The notes under the pieces: generated by a model | Database searches by the model: none | What the model was told of the DNA's origin: nothing | What the model saw: the letters and a program-made list of their open reading frames with translations, nothing else | Origin: Defluviimonas salinarum | GTDB lineage: Bacteria; Pseudomonadota; Alphaproteobacteria; Rhodobacterales; Rhodobacteraceae | Direction of reading: 5' to 3' | Assembly (NCBI RefSeq): GCF_026013545.1 | Contig: NZ_JAPDOG010000009.1 | Span: 1 to 64,000 of the forward strand | Length of the DNA: 64,000 nt | Position numbers and translations under genes: made by a program | In this document: positions 24,818 through 34,020 of the stretch, in pieces | Layout of the letters: each line of letters starts with the position of its first letter | How positions within the stretch are numbered: the stretch's first letter is position 1

Positions 24818-26020
24818 ATGACCGACAGCCCGAGCCTTCCCACCGTCCGCCTGCGCCCCAAGGCCGAAGCCCGCGCCATCCGCCACGGCTTTCCCTGGGT
24901 CTATGCCGACGAGCTGGTGACCGACCGGCGCACGCAGGGCCTCGTGCCCGGCTCCATCGCCCGGCTCGAGGATGCCGAGCGGCGGCCGCTCGGCATCGTC
25001 ACGGTCAACCCGAAATCGAAGATCATTGCCCGGATGCTCGACCGCGACGAGGGCGCGGTGATCGACCGCGCCTGGCTTGGCGCCCGCATCGGCCGCGCGC
25101 TGGCCCTGCGCGCGCGGCTCTACGACGCGCCCTACTACCGGCTCGTCCATGCCGAGGCCGACGGACTGCCGGGCGTGATCATCGACCGCTTCGGCGATGC
25201 CGCGGTGATCCAGCCCAATGCCGCCTGGGCCGAGGCGATGATCGGTGACCTTGCCGCCGCCCTGGCCGAGGTCACCGGGGTCACCACGATCATCAAGAAC
25301 GGAACCGGACGCGCGCGCGGGCTCGAAGGGCTGGCGGAGGAGACGGCCGTGCTCGCGGGCGGGCTCGACGGGCCGGTGCCGGTGTCGATGAACGGTGCCG
25401 TCTACATGGCCGACCTGATGGGCGGCCAGAAGACCGGGCTCTTTTTCGACCAGCGCGACAACCACGCCTTTGCCGCCCGGCTCGCGAAGGGGGCGCGGAT
25501 GCTCGACGTCTTTTCGCATGTGGGCGGCTTCGCGCTCGCGTCCCTCGCGGGCGGGGCGGAGAGCGCGCTCTCGGTCGATGCCTCGGCTGCGGCGCTGGAA
25601 CTGGCCGGGGCGGGCGCAGAGGCCGCGGGCTTCGGCGCGCGGTTCGCGACGCGCAAGGGCGACGCCTTCGCGGTGATGGAGGCGCTGCAGGCCGAGGGCG
25701 CAAGCTTCGATCTCGTCGTTTGCGATCCGCCGGCTTTCGCGCCAGCGAAACCGGCGCTCGAGGCCGGGCTTCGCGCCTATGAGCGGGTGGCGCGACTCGC
25801 CGCGCCGCTGGTGGCGCCGGGCGGGTACCTCGGGCTTTGCTCCTGCTCGCACGCGGCGGATCTGACGCAGTTCCGCAACGCCTCGGCGCGCGGCATCGGC
25901 CGGGGTGGGCGGCGTGGGCAACTCTTGCATACCGGCTTCGCCGGGCCCGACCATCCGCAGCTGCCGCAGCTGGCCGAGAGCGGCTATCTCAAGGCGCTGT
26001 TCTTCCGGCTCGACGGATGA
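24818..26020 (+). CDS. Class I SAM-dependent rRNA methyltransferase, RlmI-like
   Basis: The 400-residue protein has an N-terminal PUA RNA-binding domain (LRPKAEARAIRHGFPWVYAD, about residues 10-29, through about 75), a central EEHEH-like segment, and a C-terminal Rossmann methyltransferase with FDQRDNH (about 208-214), the SAM-binding DVFSHVGGFALASLAGGA (about 229-246) and the catalytic CDPPAFAP (about 304-311). This is the organisation of RlmI, which makes m5C1962 in 23S rRNA; RlmI itself was not proven. ATG 24818 was chosen since the longer frame lacks similarity. It overlaps the PIN gene by four bases. Confidence 0.9.
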   Translation: MTDSPSLPTVRLRPKAEARAIRHGFPWVYADELVTDRRTQGLVPGSIARLEDAERRPLGIVTVNPKSKIIARMLDRDEGAVIDRAWLGARIGRALALRARLYDAPYYRLVHAEADGLPGVIIDRFGDAAVIQPNAAWAEAMIGDLAAALAEVTGVTTIIKNGTGRARGLEGLAEETAVLAGGLDGPVPVSMNGAVYMADLMGGQKTGLFFDQRDNHAFAARLAKGARMLDVFSHVGGFALASLAGGAESALSVDASAAALELAGAGAEAAGFGARFATRKGDAFAVMEALQAEGASFDLVVCDPPAFAPAKPALEAGLRAYERVARLAAPLVAPGGYLGLCSCSHAADLTQFRNASARGIGRGGRRGQLLHTGFAGPDHPQLPQLAESGYLKALFFRLDG

Positions 26021-26559
26021 AGGTCGTCCTCGACGCCTGCGTCCTCTATCCGACGGTGCTGCGCGAGATCCTGATCGGCGCCGCGCGGGCCGGGCTCTAC
26101 ACGCCGCTCTGGTCCGACCGCATCCTCGAGGAATGGGCGCGGGCGAGCGTCAAGCTCGGCCCCGGCGCCGAGACGATCGCGCGGGGCGAGATCGCTGTGC
26201 TGCGCGCCGGCTTCCCGAAAGCCTCGGTCGCGCCGCATGACGGGCTCGCCGCGCGGCTCTGGCTGCCGGATCCCGCCGATATCCATGTGCTGGCCGCCGC
26301 GATCGCGGGCCATGCGGACCTGATCGTCACCTTCAACGCTGCCGACTTTCCGCGCCATGTGCTGGCCGAGGAAGGCGTGCGACGCGAGGATCCCGACAGC
26401 TTCCTCCTCGACCTCTGGCGCACCGATCCCGGCGCGGTCGGCGATGCCGTCGCGGCGGTTCAGGCGGAGGCGGAGCGGCTGTCCGGCGCGCCGCAGCCGC
26501 TCCGCGCGCTGCTCAAGCGCGCCAAGCTGCCGCGGCTTGGCAAGGCTTTGGCCGGCTGA
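26017..26559 (+). CDS. PIN-domain protein (putative RNase), without adjacent antitoxin
   Basis: The 180-residue protein starts MKVVLDACVLYPTVLREILI with the first catalytic Asp at residue 6. Other acidic residues occur at SDRILEEWARA (Glu, about 39) and LWLPDPADIHVLAAAIAGHA plus DLIVTFNAADFP (Asp residues near 87, 90 and 110). These are the quartet of acidic residues of PIN nucleases (PIN_3 type). The gene overlaps the methyltransferase stop (ATGA) and is probably co-translated. No antitoxin-like gene is beside it, so it may be an RNA-processing or orphan VapC-type protein rather than a toxin-antitoxin pair. Confidence 0.8.
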   Translation: MKVVLDACVLYPTVLREILIGAARAGLYTPLWSDRILEEWARASVKLGPGAETIARGEIAVLRAGFPKASVAPHDGLAARLWLPDPADIHVLAAAIAGHADLIVTFNAADFPRHVLAEEGVRREDPDSFLLDLWRTDPGAVGDAVAAVQAEAERLSGAPQPLRALLKRAKLPRLGKALAG

Positions 26560-26565
26560 CGGGGC

Positions 26566-27855
26566 TCAGACCAGCGTACCCTCGGCCGTGAGCCGGGTCT
26601 TGCCGCCGAGCCAGGGATGCAGCGCCTCGGGCAGCACGACCGAGCCGTCGGCCTGCTGGCCGTTCTCGAGAACCGCGATCAGGCAGCGCCCGACGGCGAG
26701 GCCGGAGCCGTTCAGCGTGTGGACGAAATCGGGCTTGCCGCCGGCAGGCCGGAAGCGCGCGTTCATCCGCCGCGCCTGGAAGTCGCCGCAGACCGAGACC
26801 GAGCTGATCTCGCGGTACTTGTTCTGCCCCGGCAGCCAGACTTCGAGATCGTGGGTCTTGCGCGCGCCGAAGCCCATGTCGCCGGTGCAGAGGACCACGG
26901 TGCGGTAGGGGAGCCCCAGCCGCTCCAGAACGGCCTCGGCGCATTTCGTCATCCGCTCATGCTCTGCGAGCGAGGTGTCGGGCGTGGTGATCGACACCAT
27001 CTCGACCTTCTCGAACTGATGCTGACGGAGCATGCCCGAGGTGTCCTTGCCCGCCGAACCGGCCTCGGAGCGGAAGCACTGGGTATGGGCGGTCATGCGG
27101 ATCGGCAGCGCCGCCTCGTCGAGGATGTCGCCCGCGACGGTATTGGTGAGCGTCACTTCCGAGGTCGGAATGAGCCACCAGCCGTTGGTGGTCTGGTAGC
27201 TGTCCTCGGCGAATTTCGGCAGCTGGTTGGTGCCGTACATCGCGTCGTCCCTGACCAGCACGGGGGTCATCGTCTCCGTCAGCCCGTGTTCGCTTGTGTG
27301 CAGGTCGAGCATGAACTGCGCCAGCGCCCGGTGGATGCGGGCGACGCCGCCGCGCAGGAGGACGAAGCGGGCGCCCGAAAGCTTCGCGGCGGTCTCGAAA
27401 TCCATGCCGGGCTTCACGCCCGCGATTTCGAAATGTTCGACCGGCTTGAAGTCGAATTCGCGCGGGGTGCCCCAGCGGCGGACCTCGACGTTGTCGTTCT
27501 CGTCCGCGCCCTCGGGCACGTCCGCAAGCGGCAGGTTCGGGATCGTCATCAGGAGATTGCGCAGGCGCGAGTCCTCGACCTCGGCCTCCTCGTTCAGCCG
27601 CGCCACCTCGGCCTTCTTCTCGGCGACGAGGGCGCGCAGCCGCTCGAACTCCGCCTCGTCGCCCTTGGCCTTGGCAGCACCGACCTCCTTGGAGGCGGCG
27701 TTCTGCGCGGCCTGCGCGGTCTCGGCCGCGAGGATCTTCGCGCGGCGCGCCTCGTCGACACCAAGGATATCTGCGCTGAGCCCGAACAGACCCCGGCGCC
27801 CGAGGGCGGCGTCGAAGGCATCGGGGTTCTCTCGGATCGCGCGGATGTCGTGCAT
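26566..27855 (-). CDS. serS: Seryl-tRNA synthetase
   Basis: SerS charges tRNA-Ser with serine. The 429-residue protein has the N-terminal coiled-coil arm (about residues 30-100, many Glu/Lys/Ala repeats) and the class II catalytic core: motif 2 in [20 protein letters not shown] (about 254-273) and motif 3 in [18 protein letters not shown] (about 379-396). The start at ATG 27855 gives [18 protein letters not shown], as usual. It ends seven bases past the convergent PIN gene stop. Confidence 0.98.
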   Translation of the reverse strand: MHDIRAIRENPDAFDAALGRRGLFGLSADILGVDEARRAKILAAETAQAAQNAASKEVGAAKAKGDEAEFERLRALVAEKKAEVARLNEEAEVEDSRLRNLLMTIPNLPLADVPEGADENDNVEVRRWGTPREFDFKPVEHFEIAGVKPGMDFETAAKLSGARFVLLRGGVARIHRALAQFMLDLHTSEHGLTETMTPVLVRDDAMYGTNQLPKFAEDSYQTTNGWWLIPTSEVTLTNTVAGDILDEAALPIRMTAHTQCFRSEAGSAGKDTSGMLRQHQFEKVEMVSITTPDTSLAEHERMTKCAEAVLERLGLPYRTVVLCTGDMGFGARKTHDLEVWLPGQNKYREISSVSVCGDFQARRMNARFRPAGGKPDFVHTLNGSGLAVGRCLIAVLENGQQADGSVVLPEALHPWLGGKTRLTAEGTLV

Positions 27856-28298
27856 GATGGGCCTCTTCGGGGTCGTTCGGGCCAGATATGCCCGATCCGG
27901 GCGGGAAGGGGAACCGGGAATCTGTACGCCCGGACCTCCGTGGCGCCATCGGCGGGGTATTTGAGTAAACGCATGAGGATCGGTATATAAATTATGGAAT
28001 ATAAAGATAAATTTCTAAACTCACTTGTTCGATGGCATTGGCGGCGTTCGGTTGGCCGCCCCGGTTACGTCGTGCCGTTCCCGTCGCCGGCGGCGAACCC
28101 GAGGGGGCGGCGTACCGGTCGCGGCCATAGGGTTGGCGCCCATTAGGCGGGGGTTGGCGCAACCTCGCGCCGCCCGCGGCTTGCCTGAACCGGCGCGGCG
28201 ACGGGGCTGCTCCTTGCAAAGCCCCTTTCCCGCCTATAGGTTCCCCGCGACAAAAAATCCGGGCCGCTAGCGCCCACCGACCGAGAGGACGCCTTTCC
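27856..28298. other. 443-bp intergenic region between serS and yajC with a repeat copy and an AT-rich island
   Basis: No gene was found. It contains a diverged copy of the intergenic repeat (separate entry), then an isolated AT-rich block of about 40 bp at 27983-28022 (TATATAAATTATGGAATATAAAG and following), then GC-rich DNA with several inverted repeats up to the yajC leader. The AT block could hold divergent promoters for serS and yajC. Its composition is exceptional for this window. Confidence 0.6.
27951..27975 (+). repeat. Interspersed intergenic repeat (diverged copy 2)
   Basis: GGCGGGGTATTTGAGTAAACGCATG shares the CGGGGTATTT core with the copies in the eda-edd and ccmA-ccmB gaps; the right half has decayed. 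It directly precedes the AT-rich block. Confidence 0.35.
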
Positions 28299-28628
28299 AT
28301 GATCATCACTCCCGCCTATGCGCAGGCCGCCGGTGGCGGTGGCGCTGCCGGTCTCGCGCAGTTCCTGCCGCTGATCCTGATCTTCGCGATCATGTACTTC
28401 CTGCTGATCCGTCCGCAGCAGAAGAAGCTGAAGGAACACAAGGCGATGGTCGAAGCGCTGCGGCGCGGGGACCAGATCGTCACCCAGGGCGGGATCATCG
28501 GCAAGGTGGCCAAGGTCAAGGAGGACGGCGAACTCGAAGTCGAGATCGCCGAGGGCGTGAAGGTGCGCGTCGTCCGCGCCACCGTGACCCAGGTCCTGTC
28601 GAAGACCGAACCTGCGGCGACGAAGTAA
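28299..28628 (+). CDS. yajC: Sec translocon accessory protein YajC
   Basis: YajC is the small membrane partner of SecDF at the Sec translocon. The 109-residue product has one transmembrane helix, FLPLILIFAIMYFLLIRPQQ (about residues 23-42), followed by the family motif KKLKEHKAMVEALRRGDQIV and a small beta domain. The start ATG 28299 is preceded by GAGAGGACG. It is the first gene of the yajC-secD-secF string. Confidence 0.96.
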   Translation: MIITPAYAQAAGGGGAAGLAQFLPLILIFAIMYFLLIRPQQKKLKEHKAMVEALRRGDQIVTQGGIIGKVAKVKEDGELEVEIAEGVKVRVVRATVTQVLSKTEPAATK

Positions 28629-28664
28629 TCCCGACAGACCAGAACCGAGACCGGATCCCCGATC

Positions 28665-30335
28665 ATGCTGCAATTTCCCCTTTGGAAGCGGATCATCATC
28701 CTGGGGCTCTGCGCTCTCGGGCTGCTGACGGCGCTGCCCAACGCCTTCTACACCCGCGCCGAGCGGCACAACGACGCCGTCACCGCGGCCGAGAAAGCCG
28801 GTTTCGAGACGCCGGAGCAGGAGGCTGACCGGGCGCTCTGGCCCGATTTCCTGCCCTCGAACGTGGTCAATCTCGGCCTCGACCTGAGGGGCGGCGCGCA
28901 TCTTCTGGCCGAGGTCCAGGTCGCCGATGTTTACAAGGCACGGATGGACGGGCTCTGGCCCGAGATGCGCAAGGCGCTCGCGGACGCGCGGGGCGAGATC
29001 GGCGGCATCCGCCGCGCGCCCTCGGATCCCTCGGAGCTGCGTATCCAGATCGAGAAGCCCGAGGCGATGGCGAAGGCGGTCGAGGTCGCGAACGGCCTTG
29101 CCTCCAACGTCGTCAGCCTGACCGGCGTCGGCCAGAAGGATCTCGACATCACCGCCGAGGGCAACCAGCTCATCGTCCGGCTCTCGGAGGCCGAGCGTGC
29201 CGCGACCGATGACCGGACCATGCAGCAGTCGCTGGAGATCATCCGCCGGCGGATCGACGGCGCGGGCACCCGCGAACCGACGATCCAGCGCCAGGGCACC
29301 GACCGGATCCTGATCCAGGTGCCGGGCGTGGGCTCGGCCGCCGAGCTCAAGGCATGGATCGGCACCACCGCGCAGCTCACCTTCCACCCGGTCGTCGGCC
29401 GCGGCACCGACGGCAACGCGATCGCCAAGCCGGACACGATGATCGTGCCGTCGATCGACGAGGACGAGCAGGGCGTCTTCTACACGCTCGACGAGGTGCC
29501 GGTCGTGACCGGCGAGGATCTCGTCGACGCGCGCCCCGAGTTCGACCAGAACGGCCGCCCGGCCGTCGGGTTCCGCTTCAACCCGTCCGGCGCGCGCAAG
29601 TTCGGCGATTACACCGCCACCAATGTCGGCCAGCTCTTCGCCATCGTGCTCGACAACGAGGTGATCTCGGCGCCGCGCATCAACCAGCACATCCCGGGCG
29701 GATCGGGGATCATCACCGGCTCGTTCACGGTGGAAAGCTCCACCAACCTCGCGGTGCTGCTGCGTGCGGGCGCGCTGCCGGCGAAGATGACCTTCCTCGA
29801 GGAACGCACGATCGGGCCGGAACTCGGCCAGGATTCGATCGACGCGGGCCGCGTCGCCGCGATCGTCGGCACCGTGGCGGTCGTCGCCTTCATGATCGCG
29901 AGCTACGGGCTCTTCGGCGTGTTCGCCACCGTCGCGCTCGCGCTCAACATCTCGATGATGTTCGGCATCCTGTCGATGATCGGCGCCACGCTGACGCTGC
30001 CCGGCATCGCCGGCATCGTGCTGACGGTCGGCATGGCGGTCGACGCCAACGTGCTGATCTTCGAGCGCATCCGCGAGGAGATGAAGACCGCCAAGGGCCC
30101 GGCGCGGGCGATCGAGCTCGGCTATGAAAAGGCCATGTCGGCCATCGTCGACGCCAACATCACCACCTTCATCACCGCGCTGATCCTCTTTTTCCTCGGC
30201 TCCGGCCCGGTGAAGGGCTTCGCGGTCACGCTCGTCATCGGCCTCGTCACCTCGGTCTTCACCGCGATCTACGTGACACGGCTCTTCGTCACCACCTGGT
30301 TCGACCGGAAACGGCCGAAGACGATCACGGTCTGA
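28665..30335 (+). CDS. secD: Protein translocase subunit SecD
   Basis: SecD uses the proton gradient to help pull proteins across the membrane. The 556-residue protein has an N-terminal helix, a periplasmic P1 region beginning with the conserved LGLDLRGGAHLL (about residues 66-77), and a C-terminal block of five transmembrane helices ending near residue 545, with the conserved TVGMAVDANVLIFERIREE (about 449-467), where the Asp is part of the proton path. It starts 36 bp after yajC and ends 11 bp before secF. Confidence 0.98.
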   Translation: MLQFPLWKRIIILGLCALGLLTALPNAFYTRAERHNDAVTAAEKAGFETPEQEADRALWPDFLPSNVVNLGLDLRGGAHLLAEVQVADVYKARMDGLWPEMRKALADARGEIGGIRRAPSDPSELRIQIEKPEAMAKAVEVANGLASNVVSLTGVGQKDLDITAEGNQLIVRLSEAERAATDDRTMQQSLEIIRRRIDGAGTREPTIQRQGTDRILIQVPGVGSAAELKAWIGTTAQLTFHPVVGRGTDGNAIAKPDTMIVPSIDEDEQGVFYTLDEVPVVTGEDLVDARPEFDQNGRPAVGFRFNPSGARKFGDYTATNVGQLFAIVLDNEVISAPRINQHIPGGSGIITGSFTVESSTNLAVLLRAGALPAKMTFLEERTIGPELGQDSIDAGRVAAIVGTVAVVAFMIASYGLFGVFATVALALNISMMFGILSMIGATLTLPGIAGIVLTVGMAVDANVLIFERIREEMKTAKGPARAIELGYEKAMSAIVDANITTFITALILFFLGSGPVKGFAVTLVIGLVTSVFTAIYVTRLFVTTWFDRKRPKTITV

Positions 30336-30346
30336 GGGACATCATC

Positions 30347-31321
30347 ATGGCATTCCGTCTCAAGCTCGTCCCCGAAACCACCAACATCGACTTCTTCCGC
30401 TGGGCCTCCGTCACCTTCGGCGGCTCCGTCCTGCTGGTGATCGCTTCGATCATCCTGAGCGTCATCATGGGGCTCAACTTCGGCATCGACTTCAAGGGCG
30501 GCACCACGATCCGCACCGAGTCGACCTCGCCCGTCGATGTCGGCGCCTACCGCGCGGCGGTGCAGCCCCTCGGCCTCGGCGACGTGCTGATCTCCCAAGT
30601 CTACGACCCGACCTTCCGCGAAGACCAGCATGTCGCGATGGTGCGCATCCAGGCACAGGAAGGCGACGAGGCGATCACGCCCGAGATCATCGGCAAGGTC
30701 GAGACGGCGCTGAAGGGCGTCGATCCCTCGATCACCTTCCCGTCGGTGGAATCGGTCGGCCCCAAGGTCTCGGGCGAGTTGATCTGGACCGCGGTGCTCT
30801 CGGTCCTCGCCGGGGTCGCCGCGATCTGCTTCTACATCTGGCTCCGCTTCGAATGGCAGTTCGCGGTCGGCGCGGTGGTGGCGCTCGTCCACGACATCGG
30901 CCTCACGATCGGGATCTTCTCGCTCTTCCAGCTCAAGTTCGACCTGACGATCATCGCGGCCCTCCTGACCATCCTCGGCTATTCGATCAACGACACCGTC
31001 GTGGTCTTCGACCGGCTACGGGAGAACCTCATCAAGTACAAGACGACGCCGCTCCGCGATCTCTGCAACCTCTCGGTCAACGAGACCCTGAGCCGAACGG
31101 TGATGACCTCGGGCACGACGCTCATGGCACTGACCGCGCTTCTCGTCTTCGGCGGCGACGTGATCCGCGGCTTCGTCTTCGCGATGACCTGGGGCGTGAT
31201 CGTTGGCACCTACTCCTCGGTCTACGTCGCCAAGAACGTCGTCCTGATCCTCGGTGTGAAACGCGACTGGGGCAAGAAGGAGGACGGGCCGGCCGGGACC
31301 CAGTTCGCGGCCGGGAAATGA
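30347..31321 (+). CDS. secF: Protein translocase subunit SecF
   Basis: SecF is the partner of SecD. The 324-residue protein begins with the SecF-specific N-terminus (MAFRLKLVPETTNIDFFRWA), one membrane helix followed by GLNFGIDFKGGTTI (about residues 42-55), a short periplasmic domain, and five C-terminal helices including SINDTVVVFDRLRENL (about 214-229). Its stop overlaps the start of the following gene by four bases. Confidence 0.98.
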   Translation: MAFRLKLVPETTNIDFFRWASVTFGGSVLLVIASIILSVIMGLNFGIDFKGGTTIRTESTSPVDVGAYRAAVQPLGLGDVLISQVYDPTFREDQHVAMVRIQAQEGDEAITPEIIGKVETALKGVDPSITFPSVESVGPKVSGELIWTAVLSVLAGVAAICFYIWLRFEWQFAVGAVVALVHDIGLTIGIFSLFQLKFDLTIIAALLTILGYSINDTVVVFDRLRENLIKYKTTPLRDLCNLSVNETLSRTVMTSGTTLMALTALLVFGGDVIRGFVFAMTWGVIVGTYSSVYVAKNVVLILGVKRDWGKKEDGPAGTQFAAGK

Positions 31322-31677
31322 TCCGGCTGAACGAGATCCCGTTCAACGGCGCCCGGCCGGTCGACGGCTACGGGCCGGGCTTCTTCCGCGTCGGCGGCGA
31401 GGTCATCCACGGAGCGGTGCTCGTCACCGCGCGCGGGGCGCAGGCCTGGGGCGGCTATGATGACGCCGGCCCGCTCCTGGCGCTCGCCGGAGAGATCGAC
31501 GTCCTCCTGGTCGGCACCGGCCGCACGATCGCCCATCCGCCGGCCGCCTTGCGCGACAAGCTCGACGCGGTCGGGATCGGGGTCGAGCCGATGGCCAGCG
31601 ACGCGGCGGCGCGGACCTACAACGTGCTCCTGTCGGAGGGGCGGCGGATCGCCGCGGCGCTCCTGCCGGTCGATTAG
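31318..31677 (+). CDS. Mth938-like domain protein (DUF498 / NDUFAF3-like)
   Basis: The 119-residue protein begins [20 protein letters not shown] and matches the Mth938/DUF498 family, whose mitochondrial relative NDUFAF3 helps assemble complex I. The bacterial function is unproven, though association with secDF is recurrent in alphaproteobacteria. The central [13 protein letters not shown] (about residues 62-74) is the family signature. The start overlaps the secF stop (ATGA). It precedes ccmA by 40 bp. Confidence 0.86.
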   Translation: MIRLNEIPFNGARPVDGYGPGFFRVGGEVIHGAVLVTARGAQAWGGYDDAGPLLALAGEIDVLLVGTGRTIAHPPAALRDKLDAVGIGVEPMASDAAARTYNVLLSEGRRIAAALLPVD

Positions 31678-31717
31678 GCGCTTTGCCTTCCCGCCCGGAT
31701 CGGCTAACCCCTTGACC

Positions 31718-32344
31718 ATGATGCTCTCGGTCCACGACCTCGCCGTCTCGCGCGGCGGTATCGCGATCCTCGAACGGGTGGGCTTCGTGCTCGACCCGGG
31801 CGAGGCGCTGGTGCTGCGCGGCCCGAACGGCATCGGCAAGACGACGCTCCTGCGCAGCATCGCCGGGCTGCAGCCGCCGGTGGCGGGAAGGGCCGAACTG
31901 CCGCCCGAAGGCGCCGCCTACGCCGGCCATGCCGACGGGCTTAAGGCAACACTCAGCGTGGCCGAGAACCTGACCTTCTGGGCCCGGATCTATGGCCAGG
32001 GCGACATCGCGCCTGCCCTTCACGCGATGGACCTCGAGGGTCTCGCCGAACGCCCGGCGCAGAACCTCTCGGCCGGCCAGAAGCGCCGCCTCGGCCTCGC
32101 GCGGCTTCTCGTCACCGGCCGCCGGCTCTGGCTCCTCGACGAGCCGACGGTCTCGCTCGACACCGCCTCGGTCGCCCTCTTCGCCGCCGCGATCCGCGCC
32201 CATCTCGCGTCCGGGGGCGCCGCGCTCATGGCCACCCATATCGACCTCGGCCTCGAAGAGGCGCGGATCCTCGACCTCACACCCTTCCGCGCGACACTTC
32301 CCGCGCCGGGACAGGGCGGCGGCTTCGACGAGGCCTTCGCATGA
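31718..32344 (+). CDS. ccmA: Heme exporter ATP-binding protein CcmA
   Basis: CcmA is the ATPase of the CcmABCD complex, which releases holo-CcmE for cytochrome c maturation. The 208-residue protein has Walker [14 protein letters not shown] (about residues 36-48), the ABC signature [15 protein letters not shown] (about 120-134) and Walker B LWLLDEPT (about 139-146). Two start codons are possible, ATG 31718 and ATG 31721. An interspersed repeat separates it from ccmB. Confidence 0.96.
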   Translation: MMLSVHDLAVSRGGIAILERVGFVLDPGEALVLRGPNGIGKTTLLRSIAGLQPPVAGRAELPPEGAAYAGHADGLKATLSVAENLTFWARIYGQGDIAPALHAMDLEGLAERPAQNLSAGQKRRLGLARLLVTGRRLWLLDEPTVSLDTASVALFAAAIRAHLASGGAALMATHIDLGLEEARILDLTPFRATLPAPGQGGGFDEAFA

Positions 32345-32348
32345 TCTG

Positions 32349-32396
32349 CTTCTTCATTGCCGAAATACCCCGGGGGTCCGGGGGCAGGGCCCCCGG
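32349..32396 (-). repeat. Interspersed repeat plus GC hairpin between ccmA and ccmB (copy 3)
   Basis: Read on the minus strand, 32349-32373 is CCGGGGTATTTCGGCAATGAAGAAG, matching the eda-edd gap copy with three mismatches over 25 bases. It is followed by the hairpin CCGGGGGC (32378-32385) / GCCCCCGG (32389-32396) with loop AGG. The element sits inside an otherwise tight operon without breaking either gene. It may be a small mobile palindromic element or a transcript-processing site. Confidence 0.55.
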
Positions 32397-32423
32397 CGCC
32401 CGCCACCGGGGAGAGACCTGCCC

Positions 32424-33080
32424 ATGCTAGCGCTCCTCCTCCGCGACCTGCGCCTTGCCACCCGCGCCGGCGGCGGCTTCGGGCTCTCGCTCGCCTTCTT
32501 CCTCATCGTCACCGTGCTCGTCCCGTTCGGTGTCGGCCCCGAGGGCGGCACGCTGTCGCGCATCGCGCCCGGCATCCTCTGGGTCGGCGCGCTCCTCGCC
32601 TGCCTCCTCTCGCTCGACCGGATCTTCGCGCTCGACCGCGAGGACGGCTCGCTCGACCTCCTCGCCACGGCGCCGATCCCGCTCGAAGGCGTGGTCGCGG
32701 TGAAGGCGCTCGCGCACTGGCTGACGACCGGGCTGCCGCTCACGCTCGCCGCCCCGGTCCTCGGCGTGCTTCTCCATCTGCCGGGTCCAGGGTTTGCCTG
32801 GCTCACGCTCTCGCTCGCGGCCGGCACGCCGGCCCTCTCCATCATCGGCACCTTCGGCGCGGCGCTCACCGTGGGGCTGAAGCGCGGCGGACTTCTGCTG
32901 TCGCTCCTCGTCCTGCCGCTCTACATCCCGACGCTGATCTTCGGGGCCGAGGCGGCGCGGCGCGGGGGCGAGGGGCTCGCCACCTTCACGCCGCTCCTGA
33001 TGCAGGGGGGCATCACCCTGGGCGCGCTCGCGATCCTGCCTTTCGCCGCGGCTGCGGCAATCCGCGTCAATCTGCGCTAG
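32424..33080 (+). CDS. ccmB: Heme exporter permease CcmB
   Basis: CcmB is the membrane partner of CcmA. The 218-residue protein starts MLALLLRDLRLATRAGGGFG and has about six hydrophobic helices. The LDRIFALDREDGSLDLLATAP stretch (about residues 61-81) is a CcmB signature. The start has GGGGAGAG upstream. It is followed by ccmC after 56 bp. Confidence 0.96.
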   Translation: MLALLLRDLRLATRAGGGFGLSLAFFLIVTVLVPFGVGPEGGTLSRIAPGILWVGALLACLLSLDRIFALDREDGSLDLLATAPIPLEGVVAVKALAHWLTTGLPLTLAAPVLGVLLHLPGPGFAWLTLSLAAGTPALSIIGTFGAALTVGLKRGGLLLSLLVLPLYIPTLIFGAEAARRGGEGLATFTPLLMQGGITLGALAILPFAAAAAIRVNLR

Positions 33081-33136
33081 GGAGGCCCGTGCTATGGATG
33101 TTGAGCACCGCGGCCGGAACCGCTAGTCAGGACGCC

Positions 33137-33865
33137 ATGTCGATCTGGGAATACGCCAACCCGAAGAAGTTCATGCAGACCTCGGCCTGGGCGCTGCCCT
33201 GGGTGACGGGGCTCGCGGTCGTGACGCTCGTCACCGGCCTCGTTTGGGGCTTCTTCTTCACGCCCGACGACTACCGCCAGGGCGCGACCGTCAAGATCAT
33301 CTATATCCACGTCCCCTCGGCGATGATGGCGATCAATGCCTGGGCGATGATGCTCGTCACCTCGATGATCTGGCTCGTCCGCCGCCACCATGTCTCGGTC
33401 CTCGCCGCCAAGGCGGCTGCGCCGATCGGCGTCACGATGACGCTGATCGCACTCTTCACCGGGGCGATCTGGGGCCAGCCGATGTGGGGCACCTGGTGGG
33501 CCTGGGATCCGCGGCTGACCTCGTTCCTGATCCTCTTCCTCTTCTATCTCGGCTACATCGCGCTCTGGGAGGCGGTCGAGGACCCCGACACCGCGGCCGA
33601 CCTCACCTCGGTTCTCTGCCTCGTCGGCTCGGTCTTCGCGCTCCTGTCGCGCTATGCCGTCCTCTTCTGGAACCAGGGCCTCCACCAGGGCGCCTCCCTC
33701 TCCCTCGACGCCGAGGAACATGTCGCCGATACCTATGCCTGGCCCCTCTGGGTCTCGATGGCGGGTTTCGTCCTTCTCTTCGTCACCCTCGTCCTGATCC
33801 GCACCCGGACCGAGATCCGCGCCCGCCGACTCAGGGCGCTCGAGGCGCGGGAAAGGATGGCGTGA
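33137..33865 (+). CDS. ccmC: Heme exporter/handling protein CcmC
   Basis: CcmC loads heme onto CcmE in the periplasm. The 242-residue protein has six transmembrane helices and the tryptophan-rich WWD motif WGQPMWGTWWAWDPRLTS (about residues 115-132), plus the flanking periplasmic histidines in YIHVPSAMM (about 56-64) and HQGASLSL (about 182-189). It ends with TGA overlapping the ccmD start. Confidence 0.97.
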   Translation: MSIWEYANPKKFMQTSAWALPWVTGLAVVTLVTGLVWGFFFTPDDYRQGATVKIIYIHVPSAMMAINAWAMMLVTSMIWLVRRHHVSVLAAKAAAPIGVTMTLIALFTGAIWGQPMWGTWWAWDPRLTSFLILFLFYLGYIALWEAVEDPDTAADLTSVLCLVGSVFALLSRYAVLFWNQGLHQGASLSLDAEEHVADTYAWPLWVSMAGFVLLFVTLVLIRTRTEIRARRLRALEARERMA

Positions 33866-34020
33866 TGGTGGACCTAGGCAAATACGCGGGCACCGTGCTC
33901 GGCGCCTACGGCGTGACGATCCTCCTGATCCTGGGCCTCGTCTGGCTGTCGCTTAGGAAGGGTGCCGAGATGCGCCGGCGGCTCGAGGCACAGGAAAAGA
34001 GGATGGGACGCAATGGCTAG
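33865..34020 (+). CDS. ccmD: Heme exporter protein CcmD
   Basis: CcmD is the small single-helix subunit that helps release CcmE. The 51-residue product has one transmembrane helix (YGVTILLILGLVWLSLRK, about residues 15-32) and a basic cytosolic tail. The start shares a base with the ccmC stop (TGATG). It overlaps the start of ccmG by eight bases. Confidence 0.93.
   Translation: MVDLGKYAGTVLGAYGVTILLILGLVWLSLRKGAEMRRRLEAQEKRMGRNG

Noticed and set aside
26017-26559. PIN protein as a VapC toxin of a toxin-antitoxin pair
   Set aside because: No antitoxin-sized gene lies immediately upstream or downstream, and the coupling is to an rRNA methyltransferase.
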